In this document: one piece after another, positions 16,111 to 24,678 of the stretch | How positions within the stretch are numbered: the first letter of the stretch is position 1 | Layout: every line of letters starts with the position of its first letter | Assembly: GCF_012184385.1 (NCBI RefSeq) | Contig: NZ_VSRL01000006.1 | Location: 1-64,000, forward strand | Length of the DNA: 64,000 nucleotides | DNA from: Lentzea indica | GTDB lineage: Bacteria > Actinomycetota > Actinomycetes > Mycobacteriales > Pseudonocardiaceae | Direction: 5' to 3' | Position numbers and translations under genes: made by a program | The notes under the pieces: model-generated | What the model saw: only the letters and a program-made list of their open reading frames with translations | Told to the model about the DNA's origin: nothing | Database searches by the model: none

Positions 16111-16958
16111 ACCGCACCGTCACGATCATCCGAACCGGCCCGCAGGCGCTGATCCAGGACCTCGGCCGGCCCGGCAACGCGCACCTGGGCGTACCACCGT
16201 CGGGCGCGGTCGACCCGCACTCGCTGACCCTGGCCAACCGGCTCGTCGGAAACCCGGAAACCGCGGCCGGGCTGGAACTCCTGCTGGGTGCCCTCACGAT
16301 CCGCGCCAACACCAGCTGCACGGTCGCCGTCACGGGACCGGCGGTTCAGGTCCACGTCGGCGAGAAGCTCGCCGACTCCCACCACCCGATCCACCTCAGA
16401 CCGCACGAGGTCCTGGAGATCGGCACCCCGGAAACCGGGCTGCGCAACTATCTCGCTCTCTCCGGCGGCATCGACGTGCCGGAGGAGCTCGGCAGCCGCT
16501 CCACCGACCTGCTGTCCGGAATCGGTCCAGACCCGTTGCGGGACAACGATGTCCTCGAACTCGGCACCCCCAGCCCGGCGAACGACGCCGACGTCGTGCC
16601 GCCGCACCAGGCACTGCAAACGTTGGTCATCCCGATCAGGCTCGGCCCGCGCGACGACTGGTTCGAAGACGCGGAAACCCAGCTGCGCCAAGGATCTTGG
16701 ACGGTGTCCGACCGCAGCAACCGGGTCGGCACCAGGCTGAACGGCACCAGGCTGAATCGTCGTGACGGGGAGATTCCGAGCGAGGGTGTGATCACCGGCG
16801 CGGTCCAGGTGCCGCCGGACGGCCAGCCCGTGGTCTTCCTGAACGACCACCCGACGACGGGTGGCTATCCCGTTATCGGCGTCGTCGACCGTGATCACCT
16901 GCGGTTTTTCGGCCAGGCGCGGCCGGGAACGAGCGTCCGGTTCCGCCCGATCGTCTGA
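16107..16958 (+). CDS. pxpC: 5-oxoprolinase subunit PxpC (KipA-type)
   Basis: This is the larger subunit partner of PxpB (283 aa), of the biotin-dependent-carboxylase-like KipA family. It shows the N-terminal IQDLGRPG and PSGAVDPHSL signatures and the C-terminal GGYPVIGVV motif. It is translationally coupled to pxpB. No pxpA (LamB/YcsF) gene follows, so the third subunit must be elsewhere if the enzyme is complete. Confidence 0.93.
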   Translation: MNRTVTIIRTGPQALIQDLGRPGNAHLGVPPSGAVDPHSLTLANRLVGNPETAAGLELLLGALTIRANTSCTVAVTGPAVQVHVGEKLADSHHPIHLRPHEVLEIGTPETGLRNYLALSGGIDVPEELGSRSTDLLSGIGPDPLRDNDVLELGTPSPANDADVVPPHQALQTLVIPIRLGPRDDWFEDAETQLRQGSWTVSDRSNRVGTRLNGTRLNRRDGEIPSEGVITGAVQVPPDGQPVVFLNDHPTTGGYPVIGVVDRDHLRFFGQARPGTSVRFRPIV

Positions 16959-16976
16959 GGACCACGGCGTTGACGC

Positions 16977-16992
16977 AGTGGTCCAGACCAAA
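16977..16992. promoter_or_regulatory. DasR-type (dre) operator before the chitinase gene
   Basis: TGGTCCAGACCA (16979-16990) is a perfect inverted repeat, and with its flanks it fits the actinobacterial dre consensus (TGGTCTAGACCA core). It lies about 50 nt before the chitinase ATG. DasR is a GntR-family repressor relieved by glucosamine-6-phosphate; it controls chitinase genes in streptomycetes. Confidence 0.75.
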
Positions 16993-17042
16993 TACCGTAA
17001 CAACCAGGCCGCCGCGGAATCTCTACCAACCTGGAGTTCCGC

Positions 17043-19601
17043 ATGCGCCGAATCCCTGCACTGTTAGCAGTTCTGGTCGCGGTACTGGCTCTGGCGGTGC
17101 CCGCACAGGCCGCCACGGGCATCACCGCGTCGTTCTCCCGCACCGGCACGAGCGGCAAGTTCGTGGTCACCAACGCGAGCACGACCGCGCTCAACGGGTG
17201 GTCGATCAAGTTCGACCTGCCGTCCGGTGTCACGGTGAGCAACGTCCAGAACGCGACGACCACCCAGAACGGCACGAGAGTGACGCTCACTCCTGCCTTC
17301 TACATCAACAACCTTCCGCCGGGACGCAACACCGAGCCGTACAGCCCGGCGTTCACGTTGAGCGCCGCGGCCGACCCGACCGCCTGCACGATCAACAACA
17401 TGGCCTGCGACGGCAGCGGTGATCCCGCGCCGGCGCCGACCGGCCTCACGGCTGACTACTCGGTCGCCGGTGGCACGGCGAAGTTCATCGTGCGCAACCA
17501 CACCACCGCCGCGGTGAACGACTGGTCGATCATCTTCACGTTGCCCAACGGCGTGACGGTCAGCAACGGCCAGAACGGCACGGTCTCCCAGAGCGGCAAC
17601 CAGGTCACCGTCACCCCTGCCTACTACAACAAGACGGTGGCCGCGGGCGGCAGCACCGAGCCGTACAGCCCGACGTTCTCCATCAGTTCGAACGTCGACC
17701 CGGTGACCTGCCGGATCAACAACGCGAACTGCGATGGCAGCGCGGACACTCCACCAAGTGCCCCAACGGGTCTCGCCTCACCGACGAAGACCACGCGCAC
17801 GGTGACCTTGCAGTGGAACGCCTCCACTCCGGGCTCGCTGCCGATCGCCGGCTACGACGTCTACAACGGCTCGGCGCTCGCCGGCAGCTCCACGACGACG
17901 TCCACGATCATCACCGGCCTGAACCCGAACACCGCGTACTCGTTCACGGTGCGGGCCAAGGACACCAAGGGGACGCAAAGCACCCCGAGCCCCGCGCTGA
18001 GCGTCACGACCAACAACCCCGCCGACGACACCACGCCCCCGACCGCACCCGGAAACCTGCGCGCCACGGCGAAGGACGCGGGCAGCATCACATTGGCGTG
18101 GAACGCATCCACCGACAACCGCGGCGTCGCGAACTACGACGTCCACGTCGGCACGACCGTGAAGATGACGGTCAGCGGCACCACGGCAACAGTGACCGGC
18201 CTTGCACCGTCCACGAGCTACACGTTCACCGTGCGCGCACGGGACATCTACGACAACGTCTCCGCGCCGAGCAACGCGCTGACCGAACGCACCGGTGACA
18301 TCGTCGCGGGACACGCGAAGGTCGGGTACTTCGTGCAGTGGGGCATCTACGGCCGCCAGTACTTCGTGCGCAACCTCGACACGTCGGGCTCGGCAGCCAA
18401 GCTCACCCACCTCAACTACGCCTTCGCCAACATCGACCCGGTCAACCTGACCTGTCTGCAGGGCGTCACGAAGGGCACGACGCCGAACCCGCAGGACCCG
18501 AACCAGGGTGACGGCGCGGGTGACGCGGAAGCCGACTACAGCAGGCCGATGAGCGCCGCGCAGTCGGTCGACGGCGTCGCCGACACGGGCTGGGAACCGT
18601 TGCGCGGCAACTTCAACCAGCTCAAGAAGCTCAAGGCCAAGCACCCCCACCTCAAGATCCTCATCTCGCTGGGCGGGTGGACGTACTCGAAGTACTTCTC
18701 GCCGGCCGCCGCCACCGACGCGTCGCGCAAGAAGTTCGTCTCGTCCTGCATCGACACCTACATCAAGGGCAACCTGCCGACCTACAACAGCGCCGGCGGA
18801 CCCGGTTCGGCGGCGGGCATCTTCGACGGCATCGACCTCGACTGGGAGTGGCCAGGCGCGGAAGGACACGCGGGCAACATCGTCAGCCCGAACGACAAGG
18901 TCAACAACTCGTTGCTGATCGAGGAGTTCCGCCGCCAGCTCGACGCGCTCGGCGCCACGACGGGCAAGCGCTACCAGCTGACCGCGTTCACGCCGGCCGA
19001 CCCGGCGAAGATGGACGCCGGCTGGGAACTGGCTCGGGTCGGGCAGTCACTGGACATCTTCAACGTCCAGGGCTACGACTTCCACGGCGCGGGCAGCGAC
19101 AACTCCTGGGAGCCGAACAGGACCGGGCACCAGGGCAACAACCACGTCGACGTCGACGACCCGTACTCGTTCCACTTCAGCAACGAGGTCGCGATCCAGA
19201 AGTACCTGGACGCGGGCGTCAGTCCGCGCAAGCTCACCATCGGACTCGCGTTCTACGGCCGCGGCTGGCAGAACGTGACCGATGGCGGCAAGCGCGGTGA
19301 ATGGCAGGCAGCCGGTGGAGCCGCACCTGGCCAGTTCCCCGAGGAAGCAGGCACGCGCGGGTACTCGAACCTGATCGCGTCGGTCCCGAACTGCACGATC
19401 CACCACGACACCCAGGCCGTGGCGACGTACTGCTACACCGGCAACGGCGGTCAGTGGTGGTCGTTCGACGACACGTGGTCGATCCAGCAGAAGACCGCGT
19501 GGCTGCGCGGCAAGGGCATGCTCGGCGCGATGATCTGGGAGATGTCCGGTGACACGAGCAACGGCACTCTCATGAGCGCCGTTGCCACGGGTCTGCCGTA
19601 A
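17043..19601 (+). CDS. Secreted modular GH18 chitinase with CBM2-like and FN3 domains
   Basis: This 852-aa exported enzyme hydrolyses chitin. In order it has a Sec signal peptide (1-23), two related CBM2-like binding modules (about 24-125 and 138-232, each ending in a short Cys-N-N-x-x-C loop), two fibronectin type III domains (about 237-325 and 329-418) and a GH18 barrel from about 425. The catalytic DGIDLDWE motif is at 595-602, with acid Glu602. GGAG lies before ATG 17043. A DasR-type operator sits 50 nt upstream. Its stop is 3 nt from the convergent pabC stop. Confidence 0.95.
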   Translation: MRRIPALLAVLVAVLALAVPAQAATGITASFSRTGTSGKFVVTNASTTALNGWSIKFDLPSGVTVSNVQNATTTQNGTRVTLTPAFYINNLPPGRNTEPYSPAFTLSAAADPTACTINNMACDGSGDPAPAPTGLTADYSVAGGTAKFIVRNHTTAAVNDWSIIFTLPNGVTVSNGQNGTVSQSGNQVTVTPAYYNKTVAAGGSTEPYSPTFSISSNVDPVTCRINNANCDGSADTPPSAPTGLASPTKTTRTVTLQWNASTPGSLPIAGYDVYNGSALAGSSTTTSTIITGLNPNTAYSFTVRAKDTKGTQSTPSPALSVTTNNPADDTTPPTAPGNLRATAKDAGSITLAWNASTDNRGVANYDVHVGTTVKMTVSGTTATVTGLAPSTSYTFTVRARDIYDNVSAPSNALTERTGDIVAGHAKVGYFVQWGIYGRQYFVRNLDTSGSAAKLTHLNYAFANIDPVNLTCLQGVTKGTTPNPQDPNQGDGAGDAEADYSRPMSAAQSVDGVADTGWEPLRGNFNQLKKLKAKHPHLKILISLGGWTYSKYFSPAAATDASRKKFVSSCIDTYIKGNLPTYNSAGGPGSAAGIFDGIDLDWEWPGAEGHAGNIVSPNDKVNNSLLIEEFRRQLDALGATTGKRYQLTAFTPADPAKMDAGWELARVGQSLDIFNVQGYDFHGAGSDNSWEPNRTGHQGNNHVDVDDPYSFHFSNEVAIQKYLDAGVSPRKLTIGLAFYGRGWQNVTDGGKRGEWQAAGGAAPGQFPEEAGTRGYSNLIASVPNCTIHHDTQAVATYCYTGNGGQWWSFDDTWSIQQKTAWLRGKGMLGAMIWEMSGDTSNGTLMSAVATGLP

Positions 19602-19604
19602 AGA

Positions 19605-20447
19605 TCAGTACTCGGACTCGTACAGGCCCTGCAGCTCGGTCAGCAGGGCCGACGAGTCGGGCAGCTGCTTGCCGTCCAGCGTGTTGACCCGCGTGATCTT
19701 GCGGACGCTGGACGCGAGGAACACGCCCTCGGCGTCGTAGAGCTCGCCGGTCTGGATCGGCTCCACGAGCACGGTCCAGCCGGCGCGCTCGGCGGCGCGG
19801 AACAACGCGTACTGCGTGGTGCCGGGCAGGATGCCGAGCTTCGACGGCGGCGTGACCAGCGTCTTGCCCCGCACCAGGATCACGGTCGAGGTCGGGCCCT
19901 CCAGCACGGAACCGTTCGACGTCGTGAAGATGACCTCGGCGGCACCGCGGCGCTCGGCCTCGCGGATCGCGGCCATGTTGATCGCGTACGACAGCGACTT
20001 CGCGCCCAGCAGCAGCCACGGCGCGCGGTCGGCGAGGTCCGGCTCGATGCCGCGGTCCAAAGTCACCGCGGAGAGACCCTCCGCGCGCTGCTTGAGCACC
20101 TTCGCGCCGATCTCCATGCCGAGCGCGAAACCGGTGGGCGTGCCGTCACCGCCGTCGACACCGCGGGTGTAGACGAGCTTGAGCGCGAACTCCCTGCCGC
20201 CGGTCCAGTTGCCGATGACGAGCTCGACCGCGCGCTCGAACTCCGCACGCGGAGGAGGCTGCATGTCGAGCATGGCTGCGGACCGGTCGAGCCGGTCCAG
20301 GTGCGGCGTGAGTTCGCGGGGCTTCCCGTCGACCACGAGGATCGTTTCGAACACACCGTCACCGCGCATGAGTCCGAGATCGTCGACGCGGATCTGCGGC
20401 GAGTCGGGGTCAGCGAGGGTTCCGTCGAGCAGTGCCAGCACGCGCAT
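19605..20447 (-). CDS. pabC: Aminodeoxychorismate lyase (class IV aminotransferase fold)
   Basis: This is a PLP enzyme of 280 aa. The Schiff-base lysine is K150 in LLLGAKSLSY, and the phosphate-binding region is near SNGSVLEGPTST. The overall match and the linked ygfZ gene (folate-dependent) suggest 4-amino-4-deoxychorismate lyase, which gives p-aminobenzoate for folate. A branched-chain or D-amino-acid aminotransferase cannot be fully excluded from sequence alone. It is divergent from the Fur-family gene. Confidence 0.82.
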   Translation of the reverse strand: MRVLALLDGTLADPDSPQIRVDDLGLMRGDGVFETILVVDGKPRELTPHLDRLDRSAAMLDMQPPPRAEFERAVELVIGNWTGGREFALKLVYTRGVDGGDGTPTGFALGMEIGAKVLKQRAEGLSAVTLDRGIEPDLADRAPWLLLGAKSLSYAINMAAIREAERRGAAEVIFTTSNGSVLEGPTSTVILVRGKTLVTPPSKLGILPGTTQYALFRAAERAGWTVLVEPIQTGELYDAEGVFLASSVRKITRVNTLDGKQLPDSSALLTELQGLYESEY

Positions 20448-20473
20448 GCGCCGAGCCTACTAACATCGGTGAT

Positions 20474-20908
20474 GTGGAGACCGCAAGAGGCCTGCGCAAA
20501 ACGCTGCACGACCGCGGCATGCGGATGACGCCGCAGCGCCAGCTCGTGCTGGACGCGGTCCGCACGCTCGAGCACGCGACGCCCGAGCAGATCTGCCAGC
20601 GCGTCCAGGAGACCGCGCCGACCGTCAACATCACCACGATCTACCGCACGCTCGACCTGCTGGACAGGCTCGGGCTGGTGCGGCACACGCACCTGGGCCA
20701 CGGCGCGCCCAGCTACTCGGTCGACGAGCATCAGCACGTGCACCTCGTGTGCCACGTCTGCGGCCGGATCGAGGAGATCCCGTGTGAGCTTCTCGACCCG
20801 TTGGTCGGAACATTGCGGGAGCGCGACGGGTTCGAACTTGATGCAAGCCATCTCGCGCTGTCCGGCACGTGCCGCGACTGTTTGAAGCAGGAGCAGGAGA
20901 CCGAGTGA
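20474..20908 (+). CDS. Fur-family metalloregulator, Nur-like
   Basis: This is a 144-aa Fur-type repressor with an N-terminal winged helix (MTPQRQLVLDAV, then NITTIYRTLDLL) and a C-terminal metal/dimer domain. Two structural-zinc pairs are present, C93/C96 and C133/C136, along with a His-rich DEHQHVHL strand. The TLEHATPEQI and HLGHGAP stretches look closest to the Streptomyces nickel regulator Nur, and the gene neighbourhood agrees, but a zinc or iron role is possible. GTG 20474 is favoured because TAACAT (20461-20466) ends 7 nt before it, which fits a leaderless transcript. Confidence 0.87.
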   Translation: METARGLRKTLHDRGMRMTPQRQLVLDAVRTLEHATPEQICQRVQETAPTVNITTIYRTLDLLDRLGLVRHTHLGHGAPSYSVDEHQHVHLVCHVCGRIEEIPCELLDPLVGTLRERDGFELDASHLALSGTCRDCLKQEQETE

Positions 20909-21966
20909 CCCTCCCCGGAGCCGTCCCGCCGCCCGACGATTCCATCGACGCCGGCGTTGCCTGGCACTACGGCGACCCGTTCGCCGAGCAGCGCTCCGCC
21001 GCCCGTTCCGTCGTGGTCGTCGACCGTTCGAACTGCGGCATCATCGCGATTCCGGGTGAGGACCGGCTCACGTGGCTGCACCAGCTGACGAGCCAGCACT
21101 TCGAGCAGCTCGGCGAGGGTGCCGCCACCGAGGCGCTGCTCCTCGACGCACAGGGCAGGCTCGAGCACCACATGGTCGTCGCGAACGTCGGCGGCACGGT
21201 GTTCCTCGACGTCGAGAAGGTCGACGACCTGCTGGCGTACTTGAAGAAGATGGTCTTCTGGTCCAAGGTCGAACCCCGCGACGCCACGGCTGAGTTCGCG
21301 CTGCTGACGATCGTCGGGCCGGACGCGCCCGCCCTGCTGGAAAAGCTGGGCATCGGGCTGCCGGCGGACGTGGACGCGCTGGGCGAGGGCTTCGTGCGCC
21401 GGACGTCGTGGCCTGGCCAGAACTCCTTCGACCTGCTGGTGCCGCGCGCCGAGCTGGCGCAGTGGTGGCAGCGGATCACGGACGCCGGCGCGCGACCGGC
21501 CGGCAGCTTCGCGTTCGAGGCACTGCGGGTCGAGTCGCTGCGGGCGCGGCAGGGCGTCGACACCGACGAGCGCACGATCCCGCACGAGGTCAATCTGATC
21601 GACAGCGCGGTGCACCTGAACAAGGGCTGCTACCGCGGCCAGGAGACGGTCGCGAAGGTCCACAACGTGGGACGCCCGCCGCGCCGGATGCTCCTGCTCC
21701 ACCTGGATGGTTCTGCCGACGGGCAACCGGAGACCGGTGACCCGGTCACACTCGACGGGCGCGTGGTCGGCCGTGTGGGCACCGTTGCTCTGCACCACGA
21801 GCTAGGCCCGGTCGCGTTGGCGCTGGTCAAGCGGTCTGTTCCGATCGAGTCGGACCTGGTCGCGGGCGCGCCCGAACGTGAGGTCCAGGCGCGGATCGAC
21901 CCCGACTCGGTGCCGCCGGACACCCCAGGACTGGGCCGGGAAGCCGTTCGCAACCTGCGGGGATGA
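20905..21966 (+). CDS. ygfZ: Folate-binding protein YgfZ (Fe-S cluster assembly, GcvT-like)
   Basis: This 353-aa protein of the GcvT-like YgfZ family uses tetrahydrofolate to support assembly or repair of Fe-S enzymes. The family hallmark K-G-C-Y-x-G-Q-E is present, with Cys242 (NKGCYRGQETVAK). The GTG start overlaps the stop of the Fur-type gene (GTGA), so the two are coupled, which links metal sensing to Fe-S biogenesis. Confidence 0.92.
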   Translation: MTLPGAVPPPDDSIDAGVAWHYGDPFAEQRSAARSVVVVDRSNCGIIAIPGEDRLTWLHQLTSQHFEQLGEGAATEALLLDAQGRLEHHMVVANVGGTVFLDVEKVDDLLAYLKKMVFWSKVEPRDATAEFALLTIVGPDAPALLEKLGIGLPADVDALGEGFVRRTSWPGQNSFDLLVPRAELAQWWQRITDAGARPAGSFAFEALRVESLRARQGVDTDERTIPHEVNLIDSAVHLNKGCYRGQETVAKVHNVGRPPRRMLLLHLDGSADGQPETGDPVTLDGRVVGRVGTVALHHELGPVALALVKRSVPIESDLVAGAPEREVQARIDPDSVPPDTPGLGREAVRNLRG

Positions 21967-21984
21967 ACCCCTAGAGTCGCGCCT

Positions 21985-22809
21985 ATGTCCCTGGGCACGC
22001 TCATCACGGTCGCTCCCACCGGAGCGGAACACGCGAAAGCCGACGTCCCGCAGCTTCCAGTGACCCTGGAAGAGCTGGTCTCGACGGCTCAGAGCTGCGA
22101 GCAGGTCGGCGCGGCGATGATCCACGTCCACATCCGCGGCGCGGATGCCAAGCCGTCGCTGGACCTCGGTCTTCTCAAAGCCACCGTCGAGGCTCTGCGC
22201 GAGCAGACCGCTCTCGTCGTTCAGCTCTCCACCGGCGGGTCGGTGCACGACCCGGAGTCGGACCGGCTGCGCGTGCTCGAGGCGATGCCGGACTCGGCGT
22301 CCTGCACGATGGGCACCGTCAACTTCGGTGACGACGTGTTCATGAACCGCTGGGAGTTCATCGTCTCCCTGCACAAGGGCATGCAGGAACGCGGCATCGT
22401 GCCGGAGTACGAGATCTTCGACATCGGTCAGCTGGCGTCGTTGAAGCGCCTTTTGGACCAGCACGGGCTGCCAGCGGGTGGCCACGTGCACGTGGACTTC
22501 GTCATGGGAGTGCCCGGTGGCATGCCCGGCGACGCGGCCACGCTGGTCGCGGCCGTCAACGCTCTGCCGGACGGAGCAACCTTCTCCGCCACCGGGATCG
22601 GCCGGACGACGCTGCCGGTGATGTTCACCGCATTGGGCGCGGGTGGCCATCTTCGTGTGGGCATGGAAGACACGATCAGCTATTCGCGCGGTGTACCGGT
22701 GCGGGACAACGCACAGCTCGTGGCACGTGCGGCCGGGTTGTCGAAGATCGCCCAGCGGCCTCCTTTGACCCCGGACGAGGCGCGAAAGCTCCTGGGCGCA
22801 CACATTTGA
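21985..22809 (+). CDS. BKACE-family beta-keto acid cleavage enzyme
   Basis: This is a 274-aa TIM-barrel zinc enzyme of the BKACE (formerly DUF849, 3-keto-5-aminohexanoate cleavage) family. Members condense a beta-keto acid with acetyl-CoA and split it to acetoacetate and a CoA ester. Metal-ligand features are visible: the HVHIRG strand, HVHVDF and the GMEDT loop. The substrate cannot be told from sequence. TAGAGT (21972-21977) ends 7 nt before the ATG, suggesting a leaderless transcript. Confidence 0.88.
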   Translation: MSLGTLITVAPTGAEHAKADVPQLPVTLEELVSTAQSCEQVGAAMIHVHIRGADAKPSLDLGLLKATVEALREQTALVVQLSTGGSVHDPESDRLRVLEAMPDSASCTMGTVNFGDDVFMNRWEFIVSLHKGMQERGIVPEYEIFDIGQLASLKRLLDQHGLPAGGHVHVDFVMGVPGGMPGDAATLVAAVNALPDGATFSATGIGRTTLPVMFTALGAGGHLRVGMEDTISYSRGVPVRDNAQLVARAAGLSKIAQRPPLTPDEARKLLGAHI

Positions 22810-22830
22810 GACAAGTTTGGTGCATGGGAT

Positions 22831-23439
22831 GTGTTGGCGGGTGAGGAGGATCTACCGCAGGATGGACACGTGATCGAGGTGCGTCCTGGCGGGCGCCGCC
22901 GAATCGACCGGGTGCTCGCCCCCGACTACACGGAGGGCGTCGAGCAGCGCCCGCTCGTCGAGGTGCGCGAACTCCGCGACGAGGCAGCGCAGGAAGAGAC
23001 CGACCTGTCGTACCTGCGGCGGCTGTTGCACGCGCGCATCGACATCGTGCGCGCGGAACAGGAGCGCCGCAGTTCCGGTGGCTCGGCGGTGGTCGAGCAG
23101 CTGGCCACGATCCTGTCCACGAACGCCGTTGGGCCGGCGACCGGTCTCGGCCGGTACCAGACCCATGAGCCGTCACGTGCTGATGCGCATCAACGGCACG
23201 TCGAGGCGCTCGTCTCCGACGTGGACCTCTCCGACGTGAGCAAGTTGTCCGACGATCGCCTCGGCGAGGCGCTGGAGACGTTCATCTCGGAAGAGGCCTC
23301 GGTGTCGGTGCGGCGGCGCGAGGTACAGGTGGTCGTGGACAAGCTCAACGCCGAGATCGCGTCGCGCTACCAGCGCGGGAGCGCGTCGGTGGACGAGCTG
23401 CTGGCTGCCGAGCGCGGGCACCACCGGCGCAAGAGCTGA
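22831..23439 (+). CDS. rsiG: RsiG-like anti-sigma factor with two c-di-GMP motifs
   Basis: This is a 202-aa helical protein. It carries the RsiG signature E(x3)S(x2)R(x3)Q(x3)D twice: E56-S60-R63-H67-D71, where His replaces Gln, and a perfect copy E155-S159-R162-Q166-D170. RsiG of Streptomyces holds the sporulation sigma factor WhiG when loaded with cyclic di-GMP. The gene was long known as amfC (aerial mycelium formation), and the neighbourhood agrees. GTG 22831 is used; GTG 22870 is an alternative 13 codons in. WhiG is not in the window. Confidence 0.85.
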   Translation: MLAGEEDLPQDGHVIEVRPGGRRRIDRVLAPDYTEGVEQRPLVEVRELRDEAAQEETDLSYLRRLLHARIDIVRAEQERRSSGGSAVVEQLATILSTNAVGPATGLGRYQTHEPSRADAHQRHVEALVSDVDLSDVSKLSDDRLGEALETFISEEASVSVRRREVQVVVDKLNAEIASRYQRGSASVDELLAAERGHHRRKS

Positions 23440-23496
23440 CTCCCACGATCTGGGACGGTCGTTCCACTTTCTGAGCGGCGGACCTAGCGTGCCTGC

Positions 23497-24678
23497 ATGG
23501 GGTATCGCTGGGTCGTGCTGTGCATCGGGGCGTTGGCGCAGGGCACGAACGCGGCCGTCTTCCTCGGTCTGCCCGCCATCAGTCCCCAGCTCCAGCAACA
23601 CTTCTCCCTGACGTTGCCCCAGGTCGGGCTGCTTCTCGGTGCCGTCAACCTCGGCACGATGATCGCGCTGGTGCCGTGGGGAGTCGTCGCGGACCGGCGC
23701 GGCGAAAGACTCGTCATGACCATCGGTGGCCTGGGGGCTGCCGGCTGCCTGCTGTCCGTGGCGCTGGGCAACGCCTGGCTCGCGGGTCTCGCGTTGCTCG
23801 GGGCCGGGCTGTTCGGGGCGAGCGTGAACGCGGCCAGCGGCCGGGCGGTGATGTCGTGGTTCAGCAGCGGGTCCCGCGGCCTCGCGATGGGCGTCCGCCA
23901 GACGGCGACCCCGCTGGGAGCGGCCCTCACGGCGGCCGTCCTGCCCGGAATCGCGATCTCGGCCGGGGTGCCCACGGCGTTCGTCGTGCTGGCGGGCGTG
24001 ACGGCGTTCGTGACGCTCGCAGTCGCCGTGCTGGTGCGGGAACCACCCGGTGCGGTCAGGGCGAGCGCGGACCACGGGCTGGTGCTTAAGGACCCGAAGC
24101 TCCTGCGGCTGTCTCTCGCCAGCGGACTGCTCGTGGTGCCGCAGTTCACCGCCACCGCCCTGCTGGTGCCCCTCCTGCACGAACATCGCGGCATGAGCGT
24201 GACGGCCGCCGCGGCCGTCTTCGCCGTCGCCCAGGCGATCGGCGGGGCCGGACGGCTGGCGGTCGGCGTGTGGTCGGACCGGGTGCGCAACCGAATCGGG
24301 CCTTTGAAGATCGTTTCGGTGCTCACCGCAGTGGGGTTCGTGCTGGTCGCGGTCCTGGACCAGGCGCCGTTGCCGCTGCTGATAGCGATCCTGGTGCCGA
24401 CGAGCGTGCTCGCCCTGTGCTGGAACGGTCTCGCCGTCACCGAGGCCGGCGAGCTTGCGCCGGACGGCCGCAGCGCCACGGCGATCGGAATGCAGAACTC
24501 TGCGAACTACCTCAGCGCCGCGACCACGCCGTTCATCGCGAGCTTCGTCGCGGTGCACGTGGCGTGGCCCGCGGCGATGGTGCTCGCGGCGATGGCGGCC
24601 GTGGCCGCACGGGTGCTGCTTCAGCCGTGGCGTTCCCTGCGGGCCAGCTCGCCCCAGAACTCGCGCAGCGTCTCGTAG
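23497..24678 (+). CDS. MFS transporter
   Basis: This is a 393-aa major facilitator with about 12 transmembrane helices. The loop 2-3 signature reads GVVADRRGERLVMTIG, and a second, related WSDRVRNRIGP loop begins the C-terminal half. The substrate is unknown; length and the small loops suggest a drug or metabolite exporter. TAGCGT ends 6 nt before the ATG, a leaderless arrangement. Its last 58 nt overlap the convergent gene at 24621-25481. Confidence 0.88.
   Translation: MGYRWVVLCIGALAQGTNAAVFLGLPAISPQLQQHFSLTLPQVGLLLGAVNLGTMIALVPWGVVADRRGERLVMTIGGLGAAGCLLSVALGNAWLAGLALLGAGLFGASVNAASGRAVMSWFSSGSRGLAMGVRQTATPLGAALTAAVLPGIAISAGVPTAFVVLAGVTAFVTLAVAVLVREPPGAVRASADHGLVLKDPKLLRLSLASGLLVVPQFTATALLVPLLHEHRGMSVTAAAAVFAVAQAIGGAGRLAVGVWSDRVRNRIGPLKIVSVLTAVGFVLVAVLDQAPLPLLIAILVPTSVLALCWNGLAVTEAGELAPDGRSATAIGMQNSANYLSAATTPFIASFVAVHVAWPAAMVLAAMAAVAARVLLQPWRSLRASSPQNSRSVS

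Noticed and set aside
16959-17042. Expected pxpA gene after pxpC
   Set aside because: Only 84 nt of promoter DNA separate pxpC from the chitinase gene, so no LamB/YcsF gene is present here.
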